A DNA stretch of 64,000 bases from Apoderus coryli (GCA_911728435.2 OU452202.1:15355135-15419134), one strand, 5' to 3'; positions 34,612 through 47,000 are shown, counted from the stretch's first letter. Program-made: numbers and translations. Notes: a model not told the origin generated them from the sequence alone.

Positions 34612-36035
34612 CTGAAAGATAATACAACCTCAATGTTAGCGAGTAATTAGCCAAAGTCCTAAATTTCCAATCTTGGACAATATGATGAATGATTTACATT
34701 TTTATGATTAGTGAATATTAAAAATAATATACGTGGCAAATATTTGACCTATTTGTATACAAACTGTAAACTCTTTCATGAGAAATCCAGCTCAAATATT
34801 TGCAGGAAAGTACCTTTAATATTTTGTAAATATACGCCAGAGTGATCGAAAACGACTCAACAAATGTCAACTTGCTTAAAATATTGCCTCAATTCGGTGG
34901 CTAAGATATTTATAAAAATTATCCTGAAAAAAATATTTGGTCTAAATACTGTTGATTTTATCTGGACGCAAAAGATATTTTTGCAAAATATCCAAATTGA
35001 AAAATGCATTGCAATTGTCAAAGTTATTTATTTTTATTTCTTATTCCATTCATAACAACAATATTTCCAAGTGACACTTGATTTTTCATTACTAGACATG
35101 CAGCAGTTGATGTTAGTAGACAGCAAGGCTACTTCCCAAAATAATAAGTAAAATGGGTCACCAGTCTATTCAACAGCAAAAAAATCTCTATTAAAACTAA
35201 TAGACATAATACACAACAAAGCTATAAGAATAGAGAATAACATTAGGAGCTTTCTGCACTAGCCCTACAGAAAGTTTACTTTGCGAAGCTGAAGACCCCC
35301 AAATACAATTAAGATGAAATTACCTAATTCTTTCATATTGTACCACAACAATAGCTTATACAAACCATACCCAACAAAAAATGATATTTTACCAGATAGA
35401 TTTATACCAATTTTTAATACAAGAAAACGCGCAGCTCCAACAATCGTTATTAAATATCGCCAATTGCTTGAATCATTTCAAATTTCGCCAAACCCTCTCC
35501 CGTTACAAAAAATAAAGACCCCACCTTGGAATATTCCCATCCCAAAAACAAATACGAATATCAGTTTTTGAAGCAAAACGAATAGTTGTAGTAAAAATAT
35601 TTGCGAAAGTAAGCATATCAGATCATGTAAAATCAAGCTAGTTTATAGGGTCTGGTCATAATTTTCAAAAATTATTTGAAATTGACTAAATTAAATGCAA
35701 TTTCTCCTTTCTAATCGTTGAGTAAAACCTTTGGCGTAATACTGAATTAAAAGTCTCTCCTGAGGATGCTAATAGTGTTAGCCAAACGCGTGTCGAGTTT
35801 GTTTTAAAGATTGTTTTGGTGATATGTCCCTTTCAATACATAATCCTTCAGAAATATAAGTATATAAAGCTGCATTACCTGTTTCGGAATCTTCATCTTC
35901 TATATAAAATCCTGTACCATTTACATTAGTCTCATGCGCTACAGTTGGACTGTCATTTCTATAAGTACTTGGTCCATTCCAGTTGGTTGTCGCAATAGTA
36001 AAATTCACATTTACTAATGGACCTATTGTGGTCAT
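34338..36035 (-). CDS. Two-exon 5' part of an unidentified membrane-protein gene
   Basis: Exons 36035-35879 and 34611-34338 join as ...EDEDSETG + LTDLQTLFLACF... with the glycine codon split 1+2. The predicted protein has an acidic, threonine-rich N-terminus of about 52 residues with NFT and NGT sequons, then two membrane spans. The N-terminus has no signal peptide, so the first span may act as signal anchor. The reading frame stays open through the second donor, so further exons must lie below 34338, but I could not find them. The 1.27-kb intron holds an I-type LINE fragment and a hammerhead-like motif. Confidence 0.65.
35150..35620 (+). pseudogene. I-clade-like LINE fragment in an intron
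   Basis: Plus-strand words are LIDIIHNKAIRIEN (about 35196) and, after a frameshift, GAFCTSPTESLLCEAEDP (about 35250-35304), the region between RT and RNase H in I/R1-like LINEs. A frame at 35314-35571 ends PPWNIPIPKTNTNISF, as expected before RNase H. It is antisense to the host gene. Stops and shifts make it inactive. Confidence 0.72.
35750..35800 (+). ncRNA. Hammerhead-like core, mutated copy
   Basis: CTGAGGA (35760-35766), the stem GCTAA-tagtg-TTAGC, then cAAAC where GAAAC is expected. It matches the copy at 5675-5702 over about 24 bases, including the stem-loop. The G12 position is changed to C, which would abolish hammerhead catalysis. Confidence 0.5.
35879..36035 (-). CDS. Exon 1 of the unidentified membrane-protein gene (start codon)
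   Basis: The start codon is at 36035-36033 in the context AATCAAAATGACC. The 52 complete codons start MTTIGPLVNVNFTIATTNWN and end in an acidic run, EDEDSE. The donor reads GAAACAG|GTAATGC. The next exon joins in phase. Confidence 0.65.
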
Positions 36036-36640
36036 TTTGATTTATATTTTCGTCTCTTCATATAAATTACGTGTTAGTTTTTAACCTCAACCTTAAAAAC
36101 ATCAAATACTTGAAAAAATAATAGTAAAATTTAGAAGTATGCTGAACTTGGTAGTTAGGTATACTCCATTCAACATACATTTTTAACTCCCGCATTTTTG
36201 AACTCCCATTACGGATATCAAGCAGTCAAAAACGCATTGAGCTATGTGAATATCATATCCCGCCGGGAACCAAATGCATCTGTATATAGCAGAATTTACT
36301 TTATTGACACTTCCGGTTATACCATCACAATATGTTGTTAAGCAAATTATTGAAAATTTTAAGAAATTTGAATCTGTTACAGCAATGGTGGAAAGAAATA
36401 AACAATAAGAATATTGAAATCGCTATTTTGGGATATTTTGCTCAAATCCAACAGTGTCTGTAAGACAACAGTGGGGGCGTTAAGGAGGGGGTGCGCGTCT
36501 CCCGAAACGATAAATCTGTGGTTTTTACAAAATATTCAACATTTAGAAAATGACAATGAATTCATACATATATAATTAGATAAATTGCATAAATATTTAA
36601 TTTCACCGGAAATACTTGTTTTGGTCATTTTATACATAAA
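36036..36640. other. Upstream region of the membrane-protein gene
   Basis: Contains a ttgacacttccggttatacc word at about 36303 that recurs elsewhere (17314, 41303). No other structure is supported, and no TATA box can be assigned with confidence. Confidence 0.35.
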
Positions 36641-38060
36641 TAAGTAGTATTAAAAAATGTCTGTCTGTCTGCCTGTCTGTTTCCACGAAAATGCAAAAAC
36701 CACTTAACAGATTTTAACCACATTTGGTACAAAAATATTATGGGACATGGCAAGGAGCTGATTAGATTTTGGGAAACATTGAGGGTAGGCAAGGGGTTTA
36801 AAACAGGGTTCAAAAATTAAAAAAAATCATACATCTTAAACTTATTCGAAATACTGCATAACTTTTTTACACATTTAATTGAATATAACCTAAAATATTG
36901 AACATAAAATATTAGACCACATTGCCGTTCGTAAAAATAGTGTAAAATGGGTTTAAAAAAAATTAAAAAAAAACGTATTTCCTAAACATAGCAGAAATAT
37001 TAAATAGTTATTTATAGCTTTGATAGAATATAACCTATAAAATGTGTCATATATAACTTAGTTTCATAAGCGTTCGAAAATAGTTTAAAAAAAGGATCAA
37101 AAACGAAAAAAAAAAAATTTCCCAAATATACCAGAAAAATTGGCTAATTATATATGGCTTTGATATAAGATAACCTACAAAATGCAGCATAAAATTTTTA
37201 TTTACATAGGCTCTCGTAAATAGTAGAAAGGGTGGTAAAATAAAAAAATATATATAAAATGTAACAATTTTTATATTTAACTAGTTGAATTGGTGTTAAA
37301 AATACACGACAAAAATTAATGTACCATAGGCGTGCGTGAAAATTCTATAAAGAGGTCACAAAAAATTTGTATCCGTGATAACTCAAAAACCACTTAAAGG
37401 ATTTTAACCACATTTAGTATGAATATACCACCGGATATTTATAGGTGGTGATTAACATTGAGCGTAGGCAAGTGGTTAAAAAGAGGGTTCAAAAATTTAA
37501 AAAAATCATAGTTCTTAAACTTAAAATATTAAATAATTTTTTGTAAGTTTAATTAAATATATCCTAAAGAATTTAACCTAAATAATTAGACCACATTGAC
37601 ATTCGAAAAAAGTGTAAAATGGGGTAAAAAGGTTAGAAAAAAACGTATTCCTTAAACATAACAGAAATATTGACTAGTTATTTTTAGCTTTGATAGAATA
37701 TAACCTATAAAATGTGTTATAAATACCGTGTTTTCATAGGCGTTCGTAAATAGTGTAAAAGAGGTCAAAATAAAAAAATATATACTTTCTAAACTTATTC
37801 GAAATACGGAATAATTTTTCATAGTTGTGATAGAATATAACCTAAAAAATGTTACATAAATGAACTGGTTCACACAGGCGTTCAAAAATAGTGTATAAAA
37901 AGGGTCAAAAACAACAAAAAAATTTGTTTTCACAAATATAACAGAAAATATAATTATATACATAGCTTTGATTTAAGATATCCTGAAACACGCCGCATAA
38001 CAATTTTGTTTTCATAGGCGTTCCTAAATAGTAGAAAAGGGGGCAAAATAAATTTTATAA
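36640..38060. repeat. Degenerate minisatellite with higher-order organisation
   Basis: A basic unit of roughly 130 bp recurs around 36890, 37020, 37150, 37565, 37690, 37815 and 37970. Its landmarks are gctttgatagaatataacct, aaaatgtg, cataggcgttcg and aatagtgtaaaa. A distinct leader (aaccactta..ggattttaaccacattt; acattgag.gtaggcaa) occurs at about 36700 and 37387. So the whole block is a tandem duplication of a compound unit of about 690 bp, each with one leader and three or four basic units. There is a tctgtctgtctgcctgtctg run at about 36659. Confidence 0.82.
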
Positions 38061-39040
38061 TAAAACTAAAAAAAATCAACTATTTTGCGTACAAGAACTT
38101 AGAAGATCTGAAATATAAAATAAATGTCTAAAACAAAAAAAAATATTTATAAATTTTAGATAAATGACAAAAAGCTCATAAAATTATTACTTTTACACTT
38201 AAATATGGAGAGCTATTCGTGCCTCGAGGGCAACAGAATATTATTTTAGTTAATACATTCTTGGAACTAAATATGCTCTTTGTTCCTAATATTTTCTAAT
38301 TATTTGCCATACTTTGACTTGGATTTTTGACATTATTGGTTGAAGTCAATAGAAATTTTTTCTAAAGGCAAGCAGCGTTAGTATTTGACCAACTCACAAA
38401 ATGATAGCAACCAACTTAACATAATATACAATCCAAATATGGCACCTGATTTTAGATAATACGACTGACCTCACTAATGGTTAGTTTAGTTATCAAAATA
38501 GTAATATAAGAATAATTCCTGTCAAATTCGTTATATATTTAATTAACAAATCATTATAACCAATACTTACTTACCTAAATAAATAAATCATATATCTATC
38601 CCATTTCCTATGGCCATGTATTAAATCAATTCCTTCGAAATTCGTTTATACAAGGTTTTATGTCGCAAAATCATATTACAGTATATCTATTAATAAGTTT
38701 AACTATTAGAGGGTTTTTAAATATAACACAATTATTTAATTCTGATTTTAAAGAATATCTTCCATTTCTATTATAGTGTGATTTTATATTTTATTAATTT
38801 TGTTTTTTTACTAGCAGTAGTTTCGACACACCTCCACATTGTTGCAGGGCGCGCTGTTGATACGCCGTGTTTTGGAGGGATGCTGGATAAATGCGGCGTC
38901 GCAATTACAACATTGATTCCCAGAAAAGTCAGGAGCGTGGAGAGATGATGGTTTTACTTACCCGAAAAATAAATGGTATATGTTTCCCTGAATAACAAAA
39001 GAGGTAAATAATTAGTTTTATATCATATCCGCAAAATGAA
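38061..39040. other. Unassigned DNA
   Basis: AT-rich, except for a GC-richer patch near 38820-38940 (tgttgcagggcgcgctgttg) that carries no frame. Nothing called. Confidence 0.4.
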
Positions 39041-39047
39041 CAAAGTA

Positions 39048-41078
39048 CCGTCAAACCTTCTATATAGTGAAAGACCAAAATGTCGACCGAAATTGCACTA
39101 TAGAGAGTTTTCCACTATATAAAGTAAAAACCAACAAGCAACACAAAAAATCGTAAAATTCAATTATAAAATAATCATAATCTACGTACACATTACATAA
39201 GAATATAGTAATTTGTGTAGTTTTGAGAAATTACTAAATAACATACATACATACATTATTATGTACTAAGAAAAATAATCAGTTATTTTAATTTGACCAT
39301 TACTTTTGAAAAATAATTGTTGCTAAACAAAATTCTCGCATTTATTCAAATACATAAAGATTTGATCAGGTACCCTTTCCTGGCACCTGAGGGTAGTTCG
39401 CACAATATCAAATGGTTTCAGTTTCTTCTTCATGATCTTCTATACTTTTTATATCGTCAATTATGTCTTGGTCAATCGGGAGATCTGTTGTGCCAACATC
39501 ATTGTCGATTTCTAAGTAAGAATACCCCATTGTTTTTTTAAGGTAGCGAGATCGATTTCGTCTTCTTCCTCCTGTTTAGAAAAGCAGTTTTTGATAGTTT
39601 TGTTGCTTTTGCTCCAATCATAAGTGTTACCCATTCTTTACTTGAATACCAAAACATTTATCACTTTTAAATGCAAAAGTTTTATTTGGCCAACATTTAA
39701 AACACAAACCGGTTTCATCACAATTGAAAACGTTTTTTGGCTCGTACTTTTTCAATACATTTTATAAAACAGTTCTCCTGACTTACGCTTGCTCTCTCTC
39801 GCCAGAGACCGTTTTGAAAACAATCGCATTCCGGCTCTTGCAGGCACTCAACCACCCTTTACTAGCTTGAAAACTAACGCAGTTATATTCTTTAGCATAT
39901 TGTAGAGCCTTTTCCTTTAATAAATTGCCCGATATTGGTACGTTTTGATGCGTACGTGCCACTTAAATCCATCGTAAAACTGCTTCATTTACATTCTCGT
40001 AAGAACACAGCCGTACTCGTTTTCGACTGCTTGGAACCTTAGTTTTCTTGATGATAGATTTCGCGAGTTTCTACTATCAGAGATACACACCTTGGGAAAC
40101 ACCGAATTTTGCAGCAATCAATTTTTTTGCACCCTTTATCATCTTCCTCCAAAACTTTAATTTTCTCAGTGAAACTTAAACACACCGCTTGGACATCTGG
40201 ACTGGATTCTTAAGCAAAAACCAACTGAACCGAAATTTGCGATTTACTAGGCATCGACTATAAAATAGGTTAGGAATTCCACAGGTGTCTCACAGAAATC
40301 TACCTGCTTTATTGCTTACCATTAGGCGTTATGAACGCGTTAAGAACATTTTCAAAAGAATGCGATATAAAAATGTAAATGGGAAACCCGAAAAGGCCAA
40401 GATCTCAATAAATGCATCAAATGATAAATCAAACTTCGTCTTCTCCACAAATGGTAGGGGATTTTGCACAATTTTACCGTTATGAAGACGCAGTTTTTTA
40501 AAATTTTAAATAAGATGATTAAATCAAAAACTAAACCCAAAAATAAAACCAAAATATTTGAATGTTATAATGAACGTAAATTTATTATTACATTTAATTA
40601 ATAATTAACATAAAGATTATAATGTTATAAGTCGATATGAAATATAAAATTAATGCTAAAAATTTTTCTACAAATGAATCAACAAATCCTGTATTAACAA
40701 CTAAATAACTTCTGTATTCAAAATTTTTACCCCCTAATGTTAACCACTGAAGATGAGAATATTATGTCTCGAAACATGTATGGTTTGTTAGTTTATTGAC
40801 ACAATTTTTAACAAAATAAAGAGATTTACTTGTGGAGAAGACGGAGTTTGATTTATCATTAAATGATAAACTCCACGTACAATGGACTATTTCTATAATA
40901 TGAAATGCATAAAAATTTATACATAAAAGTCCGGTAACAATTTTATTATATAGAGTGCAACTTATTTTAAAAATTCACTTTTTACATTAAAATTCATTAA
41001 AATATTCTAGGTCTTGAAAAAATTGCACTGTAAAGAGTTTTTCAGTATATAGAGTTTCACTATAAAAAGCGTCGACTG
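39048..41078 (-). mobile_element. pogo/Tigger-like transposon with diverged TIRs, core deleted
   Basis: Right end, inverted: cagtcgacgctttttatagt then gaaactctatatac. Left end: ccgtcaaaccttctatatag then tgaaagacc. Both are flanked by TA (39046-39047, 41079-41080). Each end has a second copy of the actatagag/gttttccactatata theme, giving sub-terminal repeats. On the minus strand, 40253-40100 encodes LSFTEKIKVLEEDDKGCKKI, a CENP-B-type HTH start. Further down come VLKKYEPKNVFNCDETGLCF (first D motif) and CWPNKTFAFKSDKCFG. The rest of the catalytic domain is deleted, and only an acidic C-terminal tail (DLPIDQDIIDDIKS) remains near 39480. Confidence 0.85.
40270..40880. mobile_element. Insertion inside the pogo element, with inverted ends and a hammerhead-like core
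   Basis: About 40 bp at 40420-40460 (aatcaaacttcgtcttctcc) recur in reverse complement at 40830-40866 (ggagaagacggagtttgatt). Between them, CTGAAGA (40747-40753), a GAGA..TCTC stem and GAAAC (40771-40775) form a hammerhead-like core. This suggests a Penelope-like remnant, whose terminal repeats often occur in inverted or tandem arrangement. No RT was found. It interrupts the pogo element upstream of its transposase start. Confidence 0.55.
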
Positions 41079-41807
41079 TATAACTTTTATTTCAGTTCCT
41101 GATTGTTTTCTATTGATTTTAAGTGTCTAGGCATAAAAGAAATCAAAACACAAACAAATAGCTTTCTATTAAGTCATTTAATTCTACTCCTATTTCTGAT
41201 TGATTCTTGGTCGATGGTACATTAGAAATTTTGAGAAAATGAAGTATGTATTTTGAAAGTTTGAGGAAATACTCAAATCAATGAGTTACGCAATATGGTG
41301 CTATTTGTGTCACTTCCAGTTAGACCAGAAGTTGATATTAACTTTCTTATCTCAAATGGAACAAATATTTATAAATGAAAAGCGTCTACTCCGCAAAATA
41401 CTTTATATATTCGTTCGAATTAGCCAAACATGTTTCGGAACTTTACATCTTCAGTGGCATTATAAATCTTACAAAGAATTCTTACCCATTATAATGACTT
41501 ATGTTGTAGATTCCAACATGTATACACACATTTTGTGATTTTTTTTTTATTTACTTATGCGATAACAATCATAAGGTCAGTTTTAAAATAATTGAAACTT
41601 AAAATTCTATCGTTATATAAAAACTTAATATTGTGATACACTATTTAATGTGAAAGGTTTCTTTTTAAAAATCGTAATGGATTACTTTAGAAAATAAATA
41701 CTTATATATTTATATTTTCGGATTCAATATCTCTTTTGCAGTGAGTATTTTGCTTTCCCTATTTTGTCAACGCGCTAAAAAAAATTTGAGATAAAGACGG
41801 ATATAAC
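41079..41807. other. Unassigned DNA with a minus-strand hammerhead-like word
   Basis: On the minus strand, CTGAAGA (41454-41448) is followed by a weak stem and CGAAACATG (about 41436-41432). This resembles the 40747 copy but has poorer pairing. A second ttccagttagaccagaagtt word (about 41311) belongs to a small repeat theme. No gene. Confidence 0.4.
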
Positions 41808-42130
41808 CATTGTGAAGTCCCTAGAGACGATTAAGACCATTTCGTGATGGAAGTCTGTCTGTTTGTGTGTGTCTGTATGTATTCTATTCCACGATAGCGC
41901 CTAAACGCTTTAACCAATTGAGCTAAATTTTGGTGTATGAGTTTGCGGGAGTCCTAGGATGAACCCATTAGTTTTTGGTTGAAATCGCTTTAACCCTGTG
42001 GTTTAAAATTTGACCAGTTAGGTAGTTCGAATTCTTATAGAATATAATAAAGTTTTTTTGGAGTCATTGAGAGAGCGTGTGCTTCGCATGCCGAAGTTTC
42101 TGGTTTCGCATCCCAGCTCTGGCAATTTTT
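41808..42130 (+). repeat. Interspersed repeat R1, copy 1, with tRNA-like 3' end
   Basis: Bases 41811-42000 match 60003-60200 closely: gatggaagtctgtctgt, ttccacgatagcgcc, gagctaaattttggt, gatgaacccattagtttttg. Copy 1 then continues to gtcattgagagagcgtgtgc, cgcatgccgaag and tcccagctctggcaat (about 42065-42128), a decayed tRNA-like head with a damaged B box (ggtttcgcatcc). Confidence 0.8.
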
Positions 42131-42480
42131 GGATAAGATACTAATAATTTCTCTAATAAGTTCTCAAAATGCTATTAAATTATTATGAGAACAATATTAA
42201 AACCAACTTTAAAGAAATTTTCCATTTTAGTACAGTAGATATTCTAAAATATTAAATAATTTAAAATCATTATCCACAGGTTCCGATTTGATAAATTTGG
42301 AAATAATTTTGTTGTGTTGTCACCATATAAATCCATTTAATTAATCTTGTCTATTGGGGAACTATTTTTCGCCTTGCTGGAAAGCTGCTAAGGTTACTGC
42401 GTCGGCTAAAAAAGTGATGTTTAAAGTTTCAATGATGACGAGTGTCGAAGATTTTGGAAAAGGTGATAAGTGCCTTCGTG
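42131..42480. other. Unassigned DNA
   Basis: AT-rich sequence between R1 and an RT fragment, with no supported feature. Confidence 0.4.
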
Positions 42481-42484
42481 GGGG

Positions 42485-42700
42485 AATATGCGCTTTTACC
42501 TGTCAATCAGGCTGGTTTTAGACCTGGTCATTATTGCGGTACTGCACTATTGTTGATAACATAATCAGAAGTGCGGATCAAGGACTGACAATTGTTTTGG
42601 TGCTAATAGACCTTTCTAAAGCTTTTGATATGAATAATCACACTCTTTTGATTCAGGTTCTCCGTTTTTTCGAATACTTCTCAGAAATTAGTATCAAAAT
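42485..42700 (+). pseudogene. LINE reverse-transcriptase fragment (fingers and motif A)
   Basis: The frames read LLPVNQAGFRPGHYCGTALL, then after a shift SADQGLTIVLVLIDLSKAFD and NNHTLLIQVLRFF. These are the FRxG-ST-T and D-SKAFD blocks of a jockey-like RT. The active-site block and everything after it are lost or unreadable. Confidence 0.75.
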
Positions 42701-43670
42701 ATATGGAAAATAGGTCACAATTTGTAGAGACATAAGATTATATTAACAAAAAATGTTAGACATTTCCTCTTTAAAAGTGTTAAATTTCCTAATAAAGGAG
42801 CCCACGAAATATAAAATAGGAGATTAATCCGCTACCAACGAGATCGCTGTAGGAGAGTTTTAACTTCATGAAGATAGTCATATTCTGTTTCTGTCTCATA
42901 TTAATGATTTTAATACAGGAAAAATAAAACAATTAGAAGTACATGCTTATTATATATTAACATAATTGAATTTGTTTTATGAAACGAGGGCCACCCTGTA
43001 TACTGGGAAATACCCGTAACAAAATGTATAAACTTGGCAACTGTGCATTTTTAAAAACAGTAGCTTCTACTTAAGTTATTATTTATTTAATTTTTTTGAA
43101 TTATCGTTTTCTATATTTCACAATATACAAGCTTAGCCCACGTATAATTAAATTTAATTTTAAACTAATTATATATTATAGCAATATGGTGAAGATATAA
43201 ATCAAAATATGTAGATATGGGTTTTATTAATAGCCCTTATATTATACAGGTTGACTTAAAATCCATGGTAAACCATTAACATTTGCTTAAATCTAATAAA
43301 ATAAATTGGAATATAATTTATGAAAATCTTTTTTTTTTCTGAAAGATTTTTATTTGTTGTAGGTATTTACATGAATTAGCTGTGATACCAGGCAACACCA
43401 GACTTTCTAAAATAAGAACATTGTTTTTGTCGCATAACTTTGAAGCACTTAAGTTACTCCATGAGTTTGTATCCTACAGTATAGTTAAAGAACAATATGA
43501 TATTTAACGGCAAAAAAAGAGAAAAATTTTCATATATCACAAGTTACAACAATATCTAAGTTGGCATAAGAATTTGATCGTTTGAAGAGAGGTACATGAG
43601 AATATGTTGAGAAAACTTGTTTTCCCAATTTATTTTTTATTTTGTTTTCTTTGGTATATAAATCTTAAAA
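42701..43670. other. 3' flank of the large gene
   Basis: Contains a gccaccctgtatactgg TE-end word at about 42990 and AT-rich sequence. A minus-strand AATAAA at about 43633-43628 lies 40 bp after the stop of the large gene and is its likely polyadenylation signal. Confidence 0.45.
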
Positions 43671-44078
43671 TTAATATTTAAAGGATTCACATTTGCCTAA
43701 CAAGGACTTTATTTTAAAACTCTCCTGAAGATTAAAAATGTTATTATCTTCACGTATCCTAGCAGCCCTACATGTTCCCAATAACGTGCCATTTTTCTTC
43801 AATATTTCCTCTTCAAACAGCCTTGAGTCTTGCATGTTTGTATCTTTAATTCCCGCACTCTCTTCGAATGGGGTGTATTTCTGTGGTGTCTCCAATTTTT
43901 TACGATGTTTTGCTTTTTTATAATTATTATTGTTAGAATTGTAGTTGGTTTGTGGCAGTGTTGCTGACCATTTTCTGTTAAGGGATTTTTTCGATTTTAT
44001 TGATTCTAAAGATTTCAGATACTCAGAGAACTCTATGCGTTCTTCTGCTGGCAGAGTTTCTGTAACTTCATGCAAAAC
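43671..44078 (-). CDS. Terminal exon of the large unidentified gene
   Basis: The acceptor TTTTTTACAG|GTTTTGC opens an exon of 135 codons, which starts VLHEVTETLPAEERIEFSEY and ends with TAA at 43673-43671. The sequence is charged and low in hydrophobic residues, with an NSNNNN run and a KAKHRKK basic patch, so it is probably a disordered tail. AATAAA follows about 40 bp later. Confidence 0.75.
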   Translation of the reverse strand, partial: VLHEVTETLPAEERIEFSEYLKSLESIKSKKSLNRKWSATLPQTNYNSNNNNYKKAKHRKKLETPQKYTPFEESAGIKDTNMQDSRLFEEEILKKNGTLLGTCRAARIREDNNIFNLQESFKIKSLLGKCESFKY

Positions 44079-47000
44079 CTGTAAAAAATAAATGAATACT
44101 ATAAATTATTGAAATTATTTAAATACATTAGAGAATAATTATTAACACTGACCACAAAATTTAATGAGTTCTTGGCCATTGATGAAGAAAATTGTATCGG
44201 AAAACACTTACGTTTAATTTTTGCATCGAATTTAAAGTGTCCAAAATATCACCACAACTCCTATGCTCGCCCAATCGGTAATTTTTTATTACCAATAATG
44301 TCAATGGACTATTATTCTTCAAACTATCATTTTGAGGTAAATAATCATCATCTTCCGTATCTGAAAATAAACGCAAATGTTTTGTTCATCACAGCAATAA
44401 ATTTTTAATACATAAGGAAATCCTTGTAAATTTAATAGATTAGATACCTAATTATTATCGTACCGATAAAGTCACTCATTTCAAAAACGGTCAAGTCACA
44501 GATAACATCTGTCAAATTCGTTATTTTTCAAAAATAAATATTCCAAAAATGGGACAATTTGTTAAAATTTCTAAGAATATTATAAAGAAATTATGTTTCT
44601 ATTATCAATTTTGAGAGAGAAATTTAACTGTTCAAAAAATTTAATATTTCAGTGTTTTAATCGCAGCTGGTTATTGTTGCTTTGAAAATATGTAAAACGC
44701 TGTATTGTGCTGATAATATTTATAGGTAAGTTGGTTTTGATAATTATTATATTCTCAACTAAAAAAAGGTTTTCTCTGGACTCAAAATTCTCAAATTGTT
44801 TTAAATTTTTTCTTTATTAAACTCTGTTGGATAGTATCAGGGGCGTAGTGACCAGTGTTCCGCGTGTTCCACGGAACACGGGCCCGCTATCCTCAAGGGG
44901 CCCGGTACTGCATTCTGTATCTTTTCTATATTAAGTACATACCTATAAATTTTAGGATTTTTTTTACATTTTAAAAGTTTTATCACAAATTATATTAACT
45001 TCTTATAACAAAACAGAGGCTGAGGAAGCAAATTCTTTGAAAAAAAAAACTAGAAATATTTGAAACTATCATATTAATCGTTTTGCAACCAAAATTTTTG
45101 AAATGTACTGATGGTCTTTCGAAACTACTGCAAAATAATCAGGAAAACCTTGAACAAGCCTCAAAAATGTTTAATACTGCTGTCGAAAATATCAGAACAC
45201 TTAGAAATAATTTTGATTTATTGATAAGCGAATCAAGTAGTTTGGCTGCGGAATTGGCAATAAAGGCGGGGTTTTCACAAAAAAAGAATAAGCAGGCCTA
45301 AACGATTTTTTGATGATAAGAAAAATCATTTTCAAGTAGAATCAAATGAAGACTGGTTTAAAATAAAAGTTTTTTATACAACGTTAGATATTATAAGATC
45401 GCAGTTGAAAAATGGAACGCCCGGGGTAAGTGAAATTTGCAAAACTTTTCGTGGATTATCTGCAGATGTGTTAGGTGATGATTCAGTTTCTGATGCTGAA
45501 TTGTGTTTTCTGATGCTGAATTGTTTTTTAAAATCTCTTTACTGTGTAGATAAATTCTTTTTACCTGTTGAAATACAGGGCGATGGCGATTTGTGAAAAA
45601 TGGCAAATCCTATTTTCTTAAATATTTCAAAAACTGTTGATTTTAAATCATAAGTTTAATGGTTCGAACTTCTAATATGTCTATAACATGGCACTTTCAA
45701 AATCAACACGTCTTAACGTTTCGTTTTGCAGTTACGACCATCAACTTTGTTTTTTCAAATACAGACCTGCATTTTTATGTGTCACTACCTTTAAAATAAA
45801 GTATAACTCAAGTACGGTTTCTGGCGTTTCGATTCGATATTAGTCATCATTAATGATTTTTCCTTAATACAGACCTGCATTATTTTTTGCTTAGCTAAAT
45901 GTGTTACTACATAATGCCCTTTAAATTCCTTTTGTTGGCTCAGCAAAAAATAATGCAGGTCTGTAGCACGGAAAACTCATTGATGATGACTACTATCGAA
46001 TCGAAACGTCGAGATCATGCTGGAGTTATACCTTATTTTAAGGGTAGTGACAACAGAATTAGAAAACAAAATTTAAAATGCAGGTCTGAATTTAAAACAA
46101 AAAAAACAAAGTTGATGGTGGCAGCTGTAAGGCAAAACGGCGGACATTAATTTTGAAAGTGCCGTCTTGTAGACATATTAGAACCATTAAACTCTTGATT
46201 TTAAACTTTGTGTCGAAGATCAATAGTTTTCAAAATATTTAAGAAAATAAAATTCAGCGTTTTTCACAAAAACACCCTTTATATGGCTGTATAAAGGAAA
46301 TTGTTTACGCTATTCCAATACCAAATAATATTGATGTGCTAGAAGACAATATTACTCAGGCTATCCGTTCAATACCCCAGGAAGAAATCAGAAATTCCTT
46401 CAAATATGCTGTTTTGAAATTTTATAACTTAATCATATTGCTCATCAGTTTACTTTTTTTAACAGAATTGCTGTAATTATGCTCGTATTAACTATTTAAA
46501 AATTACAATTGAAATTAATAATTTAGTCTTGTACCTACTTTATATGCTTCCGTATAAAAAATTGAGGTGAATCATATTCATTATTCAAGCAAAAATAAGG
46601 TACTGATATGCCTATGTTTTCTCTTACGAAAAATAACATGTTTGTATTATTGACCACCCCTGTACAACTGAATTGAAGTTTCTGGTGTTGAATGGTATTT
46701 TCTAAACAAAAACTTTTTCAAGCATGACTTTTTGGTACATTTGCTTGTAAACTCAATCCGCGGACATACTGTATATGAAACATAGACCTCTGGATGTCAC
46801 CTTCGTTCTCCGTGCTTGTTTTGTATTCGCGGGTAGAATTTGGTGATAGGATTTAGTAGGAACTGCCTAGATATATTTCCACATATTTTCCAAATTATCT
46901 ATATTTTTTAAGGGAACTTTAAAAAATCAGTAGGTTGCTTTTTAGTTGTGCTTTTCGAGCAACTGCAACTGGGCAGCCAAAAATTTAATATTCAGCATAA

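Noticed and set aside
34398..34622. Plus-strand 74-codon frame
   Set aside because: It is the shadow of the membrane-protein exon, which has proper splice sites on the minus strand.
36640..38060. CRISPR-like array
   Set aside because: The repeats are long, strongly diverged and without unique spacers; the context is eukaryotic.
45899..46150. 83-codon frame as a gene
   Set aside because: It lies wholly inside one arm of a palindromic element.
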